Positions 29,450 to 38,769 of a stretch of DNA of 64,000 bases are shown here, piece after piece; the first letter of the stretch is position 1, and each line of letters opens with the position of its first letter. The notes under the pieces are model-generated. The model saw only the letters and a list, made by a program, of their open reading frames with translations. It was not told the DNA's origin and made no database searches. The position numbers and the translations under genes are program-made. Source of the DNA: Psychrobacter jeotgali (GTDB lineage Bacteria; Pseudomonadota; Gammaproteobacteria; Pseudomonadales; Moraxellaceae); assembly GCF_904846315.1 (NCBI RefSeq), contig NZ_CAJHAF010000001.1, forward strand, positions 1,674,001-1,738,000, written 5' to 3'.

Positions 29450-31720
29450 TTATGGGTTTAATGGATAAGTAGTTATGCCAGCGTTTGGTCTATCAACTGG
29501 GTTAAAGCTTTGTGTCATGGACTTTTGTGGCACTTGATTGCGCTTAGGAACCAAAGGATTAAGCGGCATCAGCTCATAATCGGGCTCAATAGTACCGTCC
29601 CAGTTTTCAGTACCACTAAGCGGCAGCTGTTTAATAGTACCATTTTTATCAATCACTAACTGCAGTACGCGCATTTGATTATATTTACGCTCAGTTACGC
29701 TGGCCACTGCCCCGCCATCGCGCAAGATTGTAGGCTGCAAAAATATAATCAAGTTGCTCTTTTGGATACTGTCATTATCGGAGCGGAATAAGCGACCGAT
29801 GAAGGGAACATTGCCTAAACCCGGGACTTTTTGCTGACGAGTCGTTGAATTATCACGCATCAGACCACCGAGAGCGATAGTTTGCTGGTCATCGGCTAAA
29901 ATAGTGGTATTAATCAGGCTTTTATTGGTGATTAAACCATTAGCATTTCCCAAACTACCCGGCACCACTGAAGAGACTTCTTGTGAGACCTCTAAGCGCA
30001 CCGTACCATTCTCGCCAATATGAGGAATAACATTCAGATTAATACCGATATCTTGACGATCAATCGTCTGAAATGGATTGGTAGAGGAGTCGGCCGTAGT
30101 GGTGAAAGAACCGGTAACAAAAGGGACATTTTGCCCTACTAAGATACTGGCTTTTTCATTATCGAGAGTTAAAATGGAGGGCATAGATAATAGATTGGCG
30201 CTGGTAGAGGAATCCAGCGCTTGCAAGATAGCGCCATAAAATTGAGTGTTACCGCTGCTATCTTTACTACTGTTACCGATACCAACCAAGGCGCCAGCAA
30301 TGGAGCCTGCCGCCGCACTAATACTAGCGCCGCCTCCGGTTAAGGCTGCTGCCGCAAGGGTAGCTGCACTAGCGCCGACATTATTAAAATTGACGACCCC
30401 GTAGCCACTGTTGGCATTACCCAGTGCCCACTGCACACCGAGCTGAGTGGCATCATCACCTGACACCTCTACGATGGCGGCTTGAATCAGTACTTGCGCA
30501 CGGCGATTATCTAACTGATTGACCGCTTCTTCAATTTCAAACATCAGCTCAGGATCAGCGTTCACAATCACCGAATTTTGGGTTTCATCAGCAATAATAC
30601 TAAAAGGTCTGCTTGAGCTAGCCGCTGGGCTGCCGGTATTAGCGCTAGGAGAAGCAGTGGTGGTATTGTTGATAGCTCGACTAGCTCCGCTATCAACTGC
30701 GGTGCTAGCGCCGCTGGCATCGAGCAATGAGGCAGGCTCCAAAGTCGATTGGGCGCCCGTGCTGTTGATCGACTGATTGGCGAGTAATCCGCGCAGCATC
30801 TGTGCAATATGCCCTGCACTAGCATACTTTAAGCGAAAGACTCGTAAACCGCTAAGCCTGCGCGAAGGGGTAGTATCGAGCTGATTCACCATATCTTGCA
30901 CTTTAGCAATCATCTCAGGACTGCCCTTTACTAGCAATCGATCACTGGCAGTATCGGCAATTACTTTTAACTGATCATTTGCTGATTGCTGTCCTGCCCC
31001 GCTGGCACTACCGACTAAGCCGCTTATCAGATCCATCATACGCTCAGCATCGACATGACGTAGAGGAATGACTCGTAGGGTATCATTAACATTACTATCT
31101 AAATCACGGATGAGCGCAGTTAATTGATTGAGACTATCGGCACGATCCGACAAGACCAAGGCATTAACCCCTGGAACAGCCGCAGCATGCGCCGATTGCG
31201 GCATTAGAGGTCGAATAACGCCCAATACTTCAGTCGCCTGAGTATTAGTTAGATAAATAACTCGAGTAGCTAGGGCCTCACCCACGCTATTACCACGCAA
31301 ATCTACCGCTATACCAGATTGTTTGGCGACGTTATCAGGCACAAGCTTGGTGGTCGTCCCTGAGTCGATGGCGGCAATGCCATTGACCTGCATTACACTT
31401 AAAAATAACTGGTAAATCTCATCACGAGATAATGCCCGGTTGGAGATGACCGTGACATTACCGTTAATACGAGGATCAAGCACAAAGTTCTGCTCAGTAA
31501 TGGTGGCTACTTCATTGATAAAGGCTTTGATATCTGCATCTTGCAGATTAACTTTCCAACTTTCAGCATGGGCCCACCCACAAGAGAGCGCCCATAATGG
31601 TAGGGCTAAATATAATGGCCGCCACCGGCGCAGCAGACACTGCATTGAACGACTTAAGGGTATTACTGAAAATTTATACAAACTTGCCATGATCGTCATT
31701 ACCCATTTTAGGTCATTCAT
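29450..31720 (-). CDS. gspD: Type II secretion secretin GspD
   Basis: The 756-residue outer-membrane secretin forms the exit channel of the type II secretion system. A long N-terminal extension leads to a signal sequence (PLYLALPLWALSCGWAHA), then an N0 domain (KVNLQDADIKAFINEVA) and N1-N3 repeats with LDTTPSRRLSGLRVFRLKY. A Ser/Ala/Thr-rich insertion (about 330-375) interrupts the N3 region. The secretin core has VPFVTGSFTT and the signature KVPGLGNVPFIGRLFRS. A C-terminal S-domain-like tail follows. The exact start is uncertain: a Met at about residue 12 would also leave a usable signal. It follows gspC by 14 bases. The other gsp genes are not in the window. Confidence 0.95.
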   Translation of the reverse strand: MNDLKWVMTIMASLYKFSVIPLSRSMQCLLRRWRPLYLALPLWALSCGWAHAESWKVNLQDADIKAFINEVATITEQNFVLDPRINGNVTVISNRALSRDEIYQLFLSVMQVNGIAAIDSGTTTKLVPDNVAKQSGIAVDLRGNSVGEALATRVIYLTNTQATEVLGVIRPLMPQSAHAAAVPGVNALVLSDRADSLNQLTALIRDLDSNVNDTLRVIPLRHVDAERMMDLISGLVGSASGAGQQSANDQLKVIADTASDRLLVKGSPEMIAKVQDMVNQLDTTPSRRLSGLRVFRLKYASAGHIAQMLRGLLANQSINSTGAQSTLEPASLLDASGASTAVDSGASRAINNTTTASPSANTGSPAASSSRPFSIIADETQNSVIVNADPELMFEIEEAVNQLDNRRAQVLIQAAIVEVSGDDATQLGVQWALGNANSGYGVVNFNNVGASAATLAAAALTGGGASISAAAGSIAGALVGIGNSSKDSSGNTQFYGAILQALDSSTSANLLSMPSILTLDNEKASILVGQNVPFVTGSFTTTADSSTNPFQTIDRQDIGINLNVIPHIGENGTVRLEVSQEVSSVVPGSLGNANGLITNKSLINTTILADDQQTIALGGLMRDNSTTRQQKVPGLGNVPFIGRLFRSDNDSIQKSNLIIFLQPTILRDGGAVASVTERKYNQMRVLQLVIDKNGTIKQLPLSGTENWDGTIEPDYELMPLNPLVPKRNQVPQKSMTQSFNPVDRPNAGITTYPLNP

Positions 31721-31734
31721 TATAATTTAAAAAT

Positions 31735-32658
31735 TTAAAACTGCTGGCGGATAGTAATTATTTGCTCGCCGCGCTGTACTTCAATTTGAGCCTCGCCTAA
31801 CTGCTGTACTTGTTGCAAGACGCTGGCATCTTGTGCAGGGTTACTACCGACATTTTGACCATTAACCGACAACACTTTATCACCCGGCTCTATTCCTAAA
31901 CGGTCGCGCATGGCTGCTGGCATGGCAGCCGTCACTTGATAGCCGTCACCTGAAGCCATCACTCCCATCCTACTCAAGTAGCTGGCAGGGTTTTGTTGTA
32001 GCTCGATTATGGCTTCACTAATAGCAGATTGAGGCTGAATGCCATTATCAGCACCATCAATCGTATTATTAGCCTGCAAATTATTGATACCATCCGTTGG
32101 TAGAGACAGAGGCAGTGATAATGCTGTGGCTGCATTATTATCTGGCAAGCGCTGATTGCTAATAGCATCAGTAGGCAACCCCCGTTGGTCTAGCGCCATA
32201 CTATCGGCCATAGTGAGGACGGTTTGTTTATTAGCGGCATCAGCGATAATAACTGTATTCCAGTCTACTGCGATCAGTGTATAGTCGTTATCATTTAAAT
32301 AGTCCCCAATACGATAGTTTTTGACCTGACCATTGACTTCTAATAAAGCTGAGGATAGGTACTCTGGTATCGCCAGCAACACCCCTTTCAACACTACATT
32401 AGGAGGAGCTTGCAGCGTTAATGCCACTGAATCAGGCTCAGTAAATATAGTAAATAAACTACTATTATCAGTGCCGATGGTTGCAGGGTTTTGTAGCGCT
32501 TGCAGCGGTAATGCAGGCGCAAGCGGTGGGGCTATTACCAGCCATACCAGTCTGGCCGCAACCCAGCAAAGCCAAATTATGGCTAAGAGTAACAACCAGC
32601 CTGACAGTCGATTTGACATCTCTATCACAGGTTTGAGATGGGCACCGATGCTTATCAT
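31735..32658 (-). CDS. gspC: Type II secretion protein GspC with PDZ domain
   Basis: The 307-residue inner-membrane protein has one N-terminal membrane segment (about 18-42). A periplasmic HR domain follows (VVLKGVLLAIPEYLSSALLEVNGQVKNYRIGDYL), then a Gln/Asn-rich linker. The C-terminal PDZ-like domain has RLGIEPGDKVLSVNGQNV. GspC couples the inner-membrane platform to the GspD secretin. Its start codon overlaps the gspN stop by one base (TAATG), so the two are translationally coupled; gspD follows. Confidence 0.92.
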   Translation of the reverse strand: MISIGAHLKPVIEMSNRLSGWLLLLAIIWLCWVAARLVWLVIAPPLAPALPLQALQNPATIGTDNSSLFTIFTEPDSVALTLQAPPNVVLKGVLLAIPEYLSSALLEVNGQVKNYRIGDYLNDNDYTLIAVDWNTVIIADAANKQTVLTMADSMALDQRGLPTDAISNQRLPDNNAATALSLPLSLPTDGINNLQANNTIDGADNGIQPQSAISEAIIELQQNPASYLSRMGVMASGDGYQVTAAMPAAMRDRLGIEPGDKVLSVNGQNVGSNPAQDASVLQQVQQLGEAQIEVQRGEQIITIRQQF

Positions 32659-33467
32659 TATCGTGCCCCTAGACCGGTTAATAATGGCTGGCGCACACTA
32701 ACTACAGGGGTATCTTGCGGCGCTTGTCCTTGATACTCTGGCATATTCTCAAGTAGACGCTGCGTTAAGCTGACATCGAGCATATTATCACCATCAAGGT
32801 ACAGATCGCCCAAGCGTTTATCTTGCTTGTCTATGAGGTTGACATGCAATCTATTACTGTCCCCTTTTTGCTCATGACTTAGCTGCGCGCGCATAGCAGG
32901 CATAGCGATATAGAGTATCTTGTCCTCATTTGGATAGCCCACCTCGCCGCCAACCCAAGTCAGTTGACCTTCAGCCTGACTAAATCCTGCCTTAGTAGTA
33001 CCGGACTGGGTAGCAGATTGGCGTTTTAGACCAACAGCATTGACTTGAATAGGCGTATTTGGCAGTTGCCAGTTGACTAGACTACTAAGGGTTTGGGGCG
33101 CAATCTTACCTTTCATATCTTTGACTTGCCATGCGTTTCGGCTGACCCTCACTTGTCCATTAAGTCTAGTCTGATCGGCACTAATATCAACATCAGCTGC
33201 GAATTGGCCGAGAAACAAGTACCAAGGTTGCCAATGCCAGCGCGCTGATCCGGTCAACGACTCATTGGTATTGGGCACTTGCCATATCGCAGAGCCTTGC
33301 CACAAGTTGCCTGATACTTGCTGCACATAGGGCGATTGCGGCGCATACTTACTTAAGATCCAAGACGCCGGCATTTGGAGTACGACAAATACTCCAAACA
33401 CTATGAGCCCGATGAGCCACCAAAGCTTGTGCGGGCCCTTAAAAGACAAAGCAGATGCTTGTAACAT
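32658..33467 (-). CDS. gspN: Type II secretion protein GspN
   Basis: The 269-residue protein has one N-terminal membrane segment (LWWLIGLIVFGVFVVLQMP). A beta-rich periplasmic part includes the GspN-like stretches QVSGNLWQGSA and ARWHWQPWYLFLGQFAADV. GspN is an accessory of some type II systems and its exact role is unsettled. It is the first gene of a gspN-gspC-gspD unit. The order and the absence of gspE-M nearby suggest the type II system is scattered around this chromosome. Confidence 0.88.
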   Translation of the reverse strand: MLQASALSFKGPHKLWWLIGLIVFGVFVVLQMPASWILSKYAPQSPYVQQVSGNLWQGSAIWQVPNTNESLTGSARWHWQPWYLFLGQFAADVDISADQTRLNGQVRVSRNAWQVKDMKGKIAPQTLSSLVNWQLPNTPIQVNAVGLKRQSATQSGTTKAGFSQAEGQLTWVGGEVGYPNEDKILYIAMPAMRAQLSHEQKGDSNRLHVNLIDKQDKRLGDLYLDGDNMLDVSLTQRLLENMPEYQGQAPQDTPVVSVRQPLLTGLGAR

Positions 33468-33550
33468 AATAGTAAGAATCTTGTATAAGATAGGTTTTCA
33501 AAAGATAAGTTTTGTTATCATAACAAACAATTACATGAGAATGACAGAAA

Positions 33551-33586
33551 AAAGGCCAATATCTTCAAATAAAGATATTGGCCTTT
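33551..33586 (-). terminator. Terminator of the H-NS-family gene
   Basis: A perfect 15-bp stem (AAAGGCCAATATCTT with its complement) and a 6-base loop. On the minus strand the stem is followed by a T tract. It separates the H-NS-family gene from gspN. Confidence 0.9.
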
Positions 33587-33747
33587 ATCAATCCTATAAA
33601 ACACTTTTAAAAGATTGATTATAAAGTAGCACTAGTAGAAATATGAATATATAAATTTAATAGATAGTAAACTGAGTTAATCAACGCTCAATAAGATATA
33701 TTTAATATAATGCCTATTCTATAAGCGCCTGACTTTAAGGGTGGTAT

Positions 33748-34071
33748 TTAGATTGCAAAGTCTTCAAGGTTTTTACCAGAGGCCAGTGCTTCGACTAACC
33801 AAGTGGGTTTACGGCCGCGACCTGTCCATGTTTCTTCACTATTTTCAGTATTACGATATTTAATACTACGTTTCTTTTCAAGCTTTTCACCGGCTTGTAG
33901 AATCTCTTCTATAGTACTATTGCTCTCTTCTGCAATTTTCTCAAATTGCATATAAGCATCGTATAAACGCTGGTGTTGTTTCTGCTCAATAAGCTGCTGG
34001 GCGCTTTCGCTTATAGCTTTTAACTCGTCAACACCTAAGTTTTCCAAATCAATTATACTGTTTTTGCTCAT
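33748..34071 (-). CDS. H-NS family nucleoid protein
   Basis: The 107-residue protein has a helical N-terminal oligomerisation part (about 8-65). The C-terminal H-NS DNA-binding domain has YRNTENSEETWTGRGRKPTWLVEAL, containing the core GRGRKP loop that contacts the minor groove of AT-rich DNA. The C-terminus LASGKNLEDFAI matches the HvrA/BpH3-like branch rather than enteric H-NS. Such proteins silence AT-rich, horizontally acquired genes. It is a single-gene unit with its own terminator and a long AT-rich upstream region, which may allow autoregulation. Confidence 0.92.
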   Translation of the reverse strand: MSKNSIIDLENLGVDELKAISESAQQLIEQKQHQRLYDAYMQFEKIAEESNSTIEEILQAGEKLEKKRSIKYRNTENSEETWTGRGRKPTWLVEALASGKNLEDFAI

Positions 34072-34513
34072 AGTGGTCTCAGTCTTAATTTATGTTCAAT
34101 TTACTTTAAGGGTATTAGGCCTACAAAAAATGCTCTAATACTGATTTAGGATACTGTTTAATACTGTTTTCAATTCATTACTTAATAGACATCATCAAAT
34201 CAATATTAATATAGTGGAATTAAATCAAAACCCTTTTTATATTTTAATATTGTTTTATATCTATATAAATACGGATAGATAAATATATTAGCATATTTCA
34301 TTAAACTAATGAATATTTAACTTTTAATCATAAAGGGTAAATAGAGGGTACCCTTGATAGCGCTTCATATCTATAAACCATTAAATATTAAACGATTTTC
34401 ATCGGGCTTTTGTTAGCTAACTGAGTTGATTTACTATTTACATTTATCGTTATTTTAAAATCAAAAATCAATATTAAATGAGCGAATATCATTATCTCAC
34501 GCTATAGATATTA
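34072..34513. other. AT-rich intergenic region upstream of the H-NS-family gene
   Basis: About 440 bases without a credible gene. It is strongly AT-rich, with many A/T runs, and contains a 10-bp palindrome AGGGTACCCT at 34345-34354. Its position fits a promoter and possible self-silencing region for the H-NS-family gene. No clear -35/-10 pair was identified. Confidence 0.6.
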
Positions 34514-34539
34514 ATAACCCTCGTGGTTACGAGGGTTAT
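34514..34539 (-). terminator. Probable terminator of ssb
   Basis: A perfect 11-bp stem (ATAACCCTCGT / ACGAGGGTTAT) with loop GGTT, 36 bases past the ssb stop. The T tract on the minus strand is short and broken. Confidence 0.75.
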
Positions 34540-34574
34540 ATAGCATACTCTTTGCACTTTGATTCTTATAAGAT

Positions 34575-35132
34575 TTAGAACGGAATATCATCATCTACCG
34601 GGCCATCAGGCATTGCTGTAGGTTTGGTAGCTGGGGCGTTATTAGGCGCTTGAGTGGGCTGATTAAACTGATTGGGCGCGCTTTGGTTGCTATTGAAACC
34701 ACCTTGCGATGTACCTTGTCCTGAATTGCTTTGATCATAACCGCCGCCTTGAGGCTGTTGATTAAATCCACCTTGTGGGCTTGAAGGTTGACCACCACCT
34801 GCACTATCAAGCATTTGCATTTGATCGGCACGAATCTCAGTGATATAACGGTCTTGTCCGCTTTGATCTTGATATTTACGCGTGCGTAAGCTGCCTTCGA
34901 TATAGACCTTACTGCCTTTACGTAAGTACTGTGCTGCGATCTCGCCTAGACGATTAAATAAAGAAATGCGATGCCATTCAGTCGCTTCTCTTTTTTCGCC
35001 ACTTTGTTTGTCTGTCCACTGCTCGGATGTCGCCACTGAGATATTAGTGACGCTACCACCATTGCTAAACTGACGGGATTCTGGATCTGCACCGAGATTA
35101 CCAATGATAATAACTTTATTAATACCGCGCAT
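34575..35132 (-). CDS. ssb: Single-stranded DNA-binding protein
   Basis: The 185-residue protein has an N-terminal OB fold (about 1-110) with [41 protein letters not shown] and [15 protein letters not shown] Gly/Gln/Asn/Pro-rich linker follows. The conserved acidic tip DDDIPF binds partner repair and replication proteins. I chose the ATG at 35132 because AAGGA lies 8 bases upstream and family members start with MRGINKV. The frame extends a further 38 codons that do not look coding. Confidence 0.96.
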   Translation of the reverse strand: MRGINKVIIIGNLGADPESRQFSNGGSVTNISVATSEQWTDKQSGEKREATEWHRISLFNRLGEIAAQYLRKGSKVYIEGSLRTRKYQDQSGQDRYITEIRADQMQMLDSAGGGQPSSPQGGFNQQPQGGGYDQSNSGQGTSQGGFNSNQSAPNQFNQPTQAPNNAPATKPTAMPDGPVDDDIPF

Positions 35133-35385
35133 AATATCGTCCTTTTTTAATGAATGTTTTTGTAGTAAGAAGCCATTAAAGTTTAATGATTTCGTTTTAG
35201 TAATTTTTATAATAGAGCTGACTGACTCCTTGTTAGGTAAAATCAACTAGGGCTCAGCAAGATAGTTTTACTTTATAGAAGTTTTGTCTAAATATCTAGA
35301 GGGCTACGCATAAAAGGCGACAACTATTGTCGTAAGGGTATTTAAAGTACTTTGAAAATCAACTATATGTTTTCAAAATAACAAA

Positions 35386-35413
35386 AAGGCCCGACAAACA
35401 AATATCAGGCCTT
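35386..35413 (-). terminator. Probable terminator of the EamA transporter gene
   Basis: Arms AAGGCCCGA and TCAGGCCTT pair with one imperfect position. On the minus strand the stem is followed by TTTTTG. It lies 36 bases past the stop. Confidence 0.7.
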
Positions 35414-35449
35414 AATAAGCTACTTTAGAATAAGAAGACTATTCTTTTG

Positions 35450-36502
35450 TTAGGTCCCTGGTGATTTGGTGCCCCGTATCTTATTTAGCAGCATATTATG
35501 CAAACCGTTCTGATAAGCAACAGCGGCTAAAACAACAACAACACCTATCGCTTGTAATATTGAGATAGACTCGCCGCTGGTATAGGGCGCTACAAGTACG
35601 GTAGTAATTGGGCTCAATAATAACAACCCAGCTACCACTGTAGGATCTAAGTTCACAGAACCTACTTGGACGAATACCCAAGCCATCGCATGACCAATGA
35701 CTGCCAGTGCAACCATCCACCACCAGTTAGCAGCGGTAATCATATCACCAGTCATCGCCGTACCAGCATCCATGGGTAATTTACCATTCGCTAATACCCC
35801 TTGAGTAACGTTCCAACCTTCAGGAGCTAAGAATAGCATGGTAAAACCTTGGGGAATCAGCTGTGCTAAAAACACCCACATTAGCGGCTGCACATAAAGA
35901 CCTGCGTTTAGCGTGCCAGATTTCCTACTAGTATATAGATAGATACCGTAACAGATACCAGAAAGGATACCTAAAGCTGTACCTACATACGCAATCGGAT
36001 AACCCCAAATCATGGTTGGGCCTTCTACGGGATCACCATCAAAGATACCCCCTGCAAGAACAATACCAAAAATCATAATAGGAACTAAAACCCAAAAGCT
36101 TTTCTTAGGTTTGAATCTATCAAAGGTCATGGCTAATAAGGGCATAACGATGATTTGCAGGTTCAATAGGACTGAGGAGATACCAGCACCGATAAAGAAG
36201 ATGGCGTAGTTCCAAGCGGTCATATCGATACCGAGGAATATACCGGCTAAAATGGCCAATAAGACACCGTTCTTGCTGAGCATTCTTTTCTTTTTGATCT
36301 CCCAAATACCAAAAGGTATCAAGGTGACAAACCCTAATAAACAACGAAGAAAAGCGTTGGTTACTGGTTCAAAGTTAGCTTCTTTTACCATGATAGCCGA
36401 AAAGGCTAAAGCAAATATACCGAGCATGATAAAAGTATAAGCAAGTATTGGTTTGAGCGGTTTGTCTTCAACGATTTCAGGAGATTGAACGGATTCTGAC
36501 AT
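35450..36502 (-). CDS. EamA/DMT-family transporter
   Basis: The 350-residue integral membrane protein has about ten hydrophobic segments in two EamA-like halves. The first half includes AFLRCLLGFVTLIPFGIWEIKK and the second AMAWVFVQVGSVNLDPTVVAGLLLLSP, both typical of drug/metabolite exporters. The start at 36502 is supported by AGAGGTG just upstream. The substrate cannot be inferred. It is a single-gene unit. Confidence 0.85.
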   Translation of the reverse strand: MSESVQSPEIVEDKPLKPILAYTFIMLGIFALAFSAIMVKEANFEPVTNAFLRCLLGFVTLIPFGIWEIKKKRMLSKNGVLLAILAGIFLGIDMTAWNYAIFFIGAGISSVLLNLQIIVMPLLAMTFDRFKPKKSFWVLVPIMIFGIVLAGGIFDGDPVEGPTMIWGYPIAYVGTALGILSGICYGIYLYTSRKSGTLNAGLYVQPLMWVFLAQLIPQGFTMLFLAPEGWNVTQGVLANGKLPMDAGTAMTGDMITAANWWWMVALAVIGHAMAWVFVQVGSVNLDPTVVAGLLLLSPITTVLVAPYTSGESISILQAIGVVVVLAAVAYQNGLHNMLLNKIRGTKSPGT

Positions 36503-37118
36503 AGCGCACCTCTAAAATAATGTTTGTAGGTCTGGTTCTATGAGCATACCGCTCAAGAACAGTATAGTCTTGATCGTTAAATCATGAGTAATTGTATGGA
36601 TTTATTTATGATTATCTATCTACCTTACCAAATTGTAAATACCAAGTTACTAATCTTAACGACATTATTAAATATAAATTTACTATATCCTTCAAAGGCT
36701 CTACTAGATTTATTAATATAGAGGAGTATTACAATTCTACGACCATAATTAATCCATAAAAATCAATGGTTTAAATACATACCATTAGATAATAGCTATT
36801 GGAGCTAATATTGTAGTGTACTATTCCCTTACCCTAAGGTAGGATTGATAGAAACAGTTACTGTTTTGTGTTTTGTAACTTTCTAAATTGTGGCAAATAA
36901 AAGTTTAAGTACAGTTCTTTAGATTTATTTACTTAATGCTCCGTTCAAAAAGTATAAAACTTTAGGTTACTATTGTTCAATAATAAGTAGGCTTTTGTTA
37001 GTTTTGATATTAATTTATGGTTTGCCACCATAATGCCGCTTAGATAAATTGCTTCACGTTTGTAGTTGGTATAAACAAGTAAACTTGAACTCATAATAAA
37101 TAAAAAGGTATTTGTGCA
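36503..37118. promoter_or_regulatory. Long intergenic region upstream of the urease cluster
   Basis: About 616 AT-rich bases between the divergent EamA gene and ureD, with no credible gene. It should hold both promoters. A palindrome AAACAGTTACTGTTT lies at 36852-36866 and a smaller inverted repeat ATGGT-N5-ACCAT at about 37017-37031. I looked for a sigma-54 promoter (GG-N10-GC type) upstream of ureD and did not find a convincing one. Confidence 0.45.
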
Positions 37119-38027
37119 ATGACAATTATCTCCCCTACGAAAGTAGAGAAGACCCCCTCCCTATATTCTGGACACCATTTTGATGCCAAACGTCATTGGG
37201 CTGCGTCTTTGACTCTAGGGTTTGACACCCGTGCTGAGGCTGACACTAATATCACTCGCCTAAAAGTTGCCCGGCATTTTGGTCCACTGCGTGTACAAAG
37301 ACCTTTTTATCCAGAAGGACGCGCAGGATGCTGTCATGTCTATACTTTGCATCCCCCTGGCGGTCTAGTTAGCGGTGATGAGCTCGTTATAAATGTCACT
37401 GTCGATAAAGACGCTCATGCTCTGGTAACAACGCCGGCGGCTAATAAGCTTTATAAATCGGATAGAAATAATGTTCCTTGGAGCCAAATTACCAACTTAA
37501 CCGTCGCTGACGGCGGTACACTAGAGTGGCTCCCTCAAGAGTCTATTGCTTTTGACAGCTCACGCGGCACACAAGTATTTCAGATTGATTTGGAAGGCGA
37601 TGCCAAATGTTTGGGCTGGGAGATTCTTTGTCTTGGTAGACCTGCTAGTAATCTACCCTTTGATCAAGGTTATTTAGAACAGCGCTTTGAGCTACGCCGT
37701 AATGGCAGCCCGCTGTGGCTTGAGCGTCAAACTATAGATCCTAATCATCCTAGATTTATGGGAAAGTGGGGGCAAGCAGGAGCTAGCGTGCATGCGACCT
37801 TATGGACGGTTGGACTCAGTGATCCAGAGGCGACTGTTCTAGCACTACGTGAACACCTTGCGCCTACCAAGAACTGGGCCGTGACTTATAGACGCGGCGT
37901 ATTGTTACTGCGTTATATTGGTAATGAGCGCAACGAAGCGTGGCAGCTTTTTGAAAAAGCAAGAGAAGTTATTCGACCCCTATTAACCGGACACGAGGCA
38001 ACCGTACCTCGTATTTGGTTGACTTAA
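37119..38027 (+). CDS. ureD: Urease accessory protein UreD
   Basis: The 302-residue protein has the UreD pattern: HWAASLTLGFDTRA, RLKVARHFGPLRVQRPFYPEGRAGCCHVYTLHPPGGLVSGDEL, and ITTPAANKLYKSD-like residues in LVTTPAANKLYKSD. UreD, UreF and UreG form the chaperone complex that delivers nickel to the urease active site; UreD is the scaffold on apo-urease. It is the first gene of the ureDABCEFG cluster, 95 bases ahead of ureA. Confidence 0.96.
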   Translation: MTIISPTKVEKTPSLYSGHHFDAKRHWAASLTLGFDTRAEADTNITRLKVARHFGPLRVQRPFYPEGRAGCCHVYTLHPPGGLVSGDELVINVTVDKDAHALVTTPAANKLYKSDRNNVPWSQITNLTVADGGTLEWLPQESIAFDSSRGTQVFQIDLEGDAKCLGWEILCLGRPASNLPFDQGYLEQRFELRRNGSPLWLERQTIDPNHPRFMGKWGQAGASVHATLWTVGLSDPEATVLALREHLAPTKNWAVTYRRGVLLLRYIGNERNEAWQLFEKAREVIRPLLTGHEATVPRIWLT

Positions 38028-38122
38028 ATGTTTTAGCTAAAGTATCTGGTGCATGACAGTTACTTTTGTATATCTGTGATACCAGCTTTTAAGAAAGTAA
38101 TATTCATAATAAGGAGCTAGCG

Positions 38123-38425
38123 ATGAAATTAACCCCTAGAGATAAAGATAAGTTACTCATATTTACGGCAGGTCTAGTGGCAGAACGCCGCAAAGAAAAA
38201 GGACTTAAATTGAACCACCCAGAAGCTATAGCCTATATCAGCTGCGCTCTTATGGAAGGTGCTCGTGAAGGGCGTACCGTAGCAGACTTGATGGGTGCTG
38301 GCCGCGAAATCCTGACTCGTGATGATGTGATGGACGGTGTTGCCGATATGATTGATAGTGTTCAGGTCGAAGTAACTTTCCCTGACGGTACCAAACTGGT
38401 CACCGTTAATAACCCAATCGTTTAA
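38123..38425 (+). CDS. ureA: Urease gamma subunit UreA
   Basis: The 100-residue protein matches the gamma subunit in length and sequence: [45 protein letters not shown], and [18 protein letters not shown] at the end. It forms the (alpha-beta-gamma)3 urease with UreB and UreC. AAGGAG precedes the start. It lies 11 bases upstream of ureB. Confidence 0.98.
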   Translation: MKLTPRDKDKLLIFTAGLVAERRKEKGLKLNHPEAIAYISCALMEGAREGRTVADLMGAGREILTRDDVMDGVADMIDSVQVEVTFPDGTKLVTVNNPIV

Positions 38426-38436
38426 GGAGACTTCTC

Positions 38437-38769
38437 ATGATTCCCGGTGAATATCAAATAAAAAGTGGCGATATTGAGCTATGTAAAGATAGACCTACTA
38501 TATCTGTGCACGTTTCCAATACAGGCGACAGACCTATCCAAATAGGCTCACATTATCATTTCTACGAGACCAATAATGCTTTAGATTTTGATCGTGAAAA
38601 AACCTACGGTTATCGTTTGGCGATTCCGTCAGGTACCGCAACTCGTTTTGAGCCCGGTCAGAGCCGTGAGGTAAACTTGATTGAATTTTCAGGCTTACGT
38701 CGTATTTATGGCTTCCGCGGTGATGTGATGGGATCATTAGATCAGAAGCAAGATTCAGGAGCAAAATAA
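38437..38769 (+). CDS. ureB: Urease beta subunit UreB
   Basis: The 110-residue beta subunit begins [16 protein letters not shown]. It has the conserved [21 protein letters not shown] and [16 protein letters not shown] stretches. AAGGAG lies upstream of the ATG. Its stop codon shares one base with the ureC start (TAATG), so translation is coupled. Confidence 0.98.
   Translation: MIPGEYQIKSGDIELCKDRPTISVHVSNTGDRPIQIGSHYHFYETNNALDFDREKTYGYRLAIPSGTATRFEPGQSREVNLIEFSGLRRIYGFRGDVMGSLDQKQDSGAK

Noticed and set aside
36503..37118. Sigma-54 promoter for the urease cluster
   Set aside because: No convincing GG/GC -24/-12 pair at the right spacing was seen near ureD.
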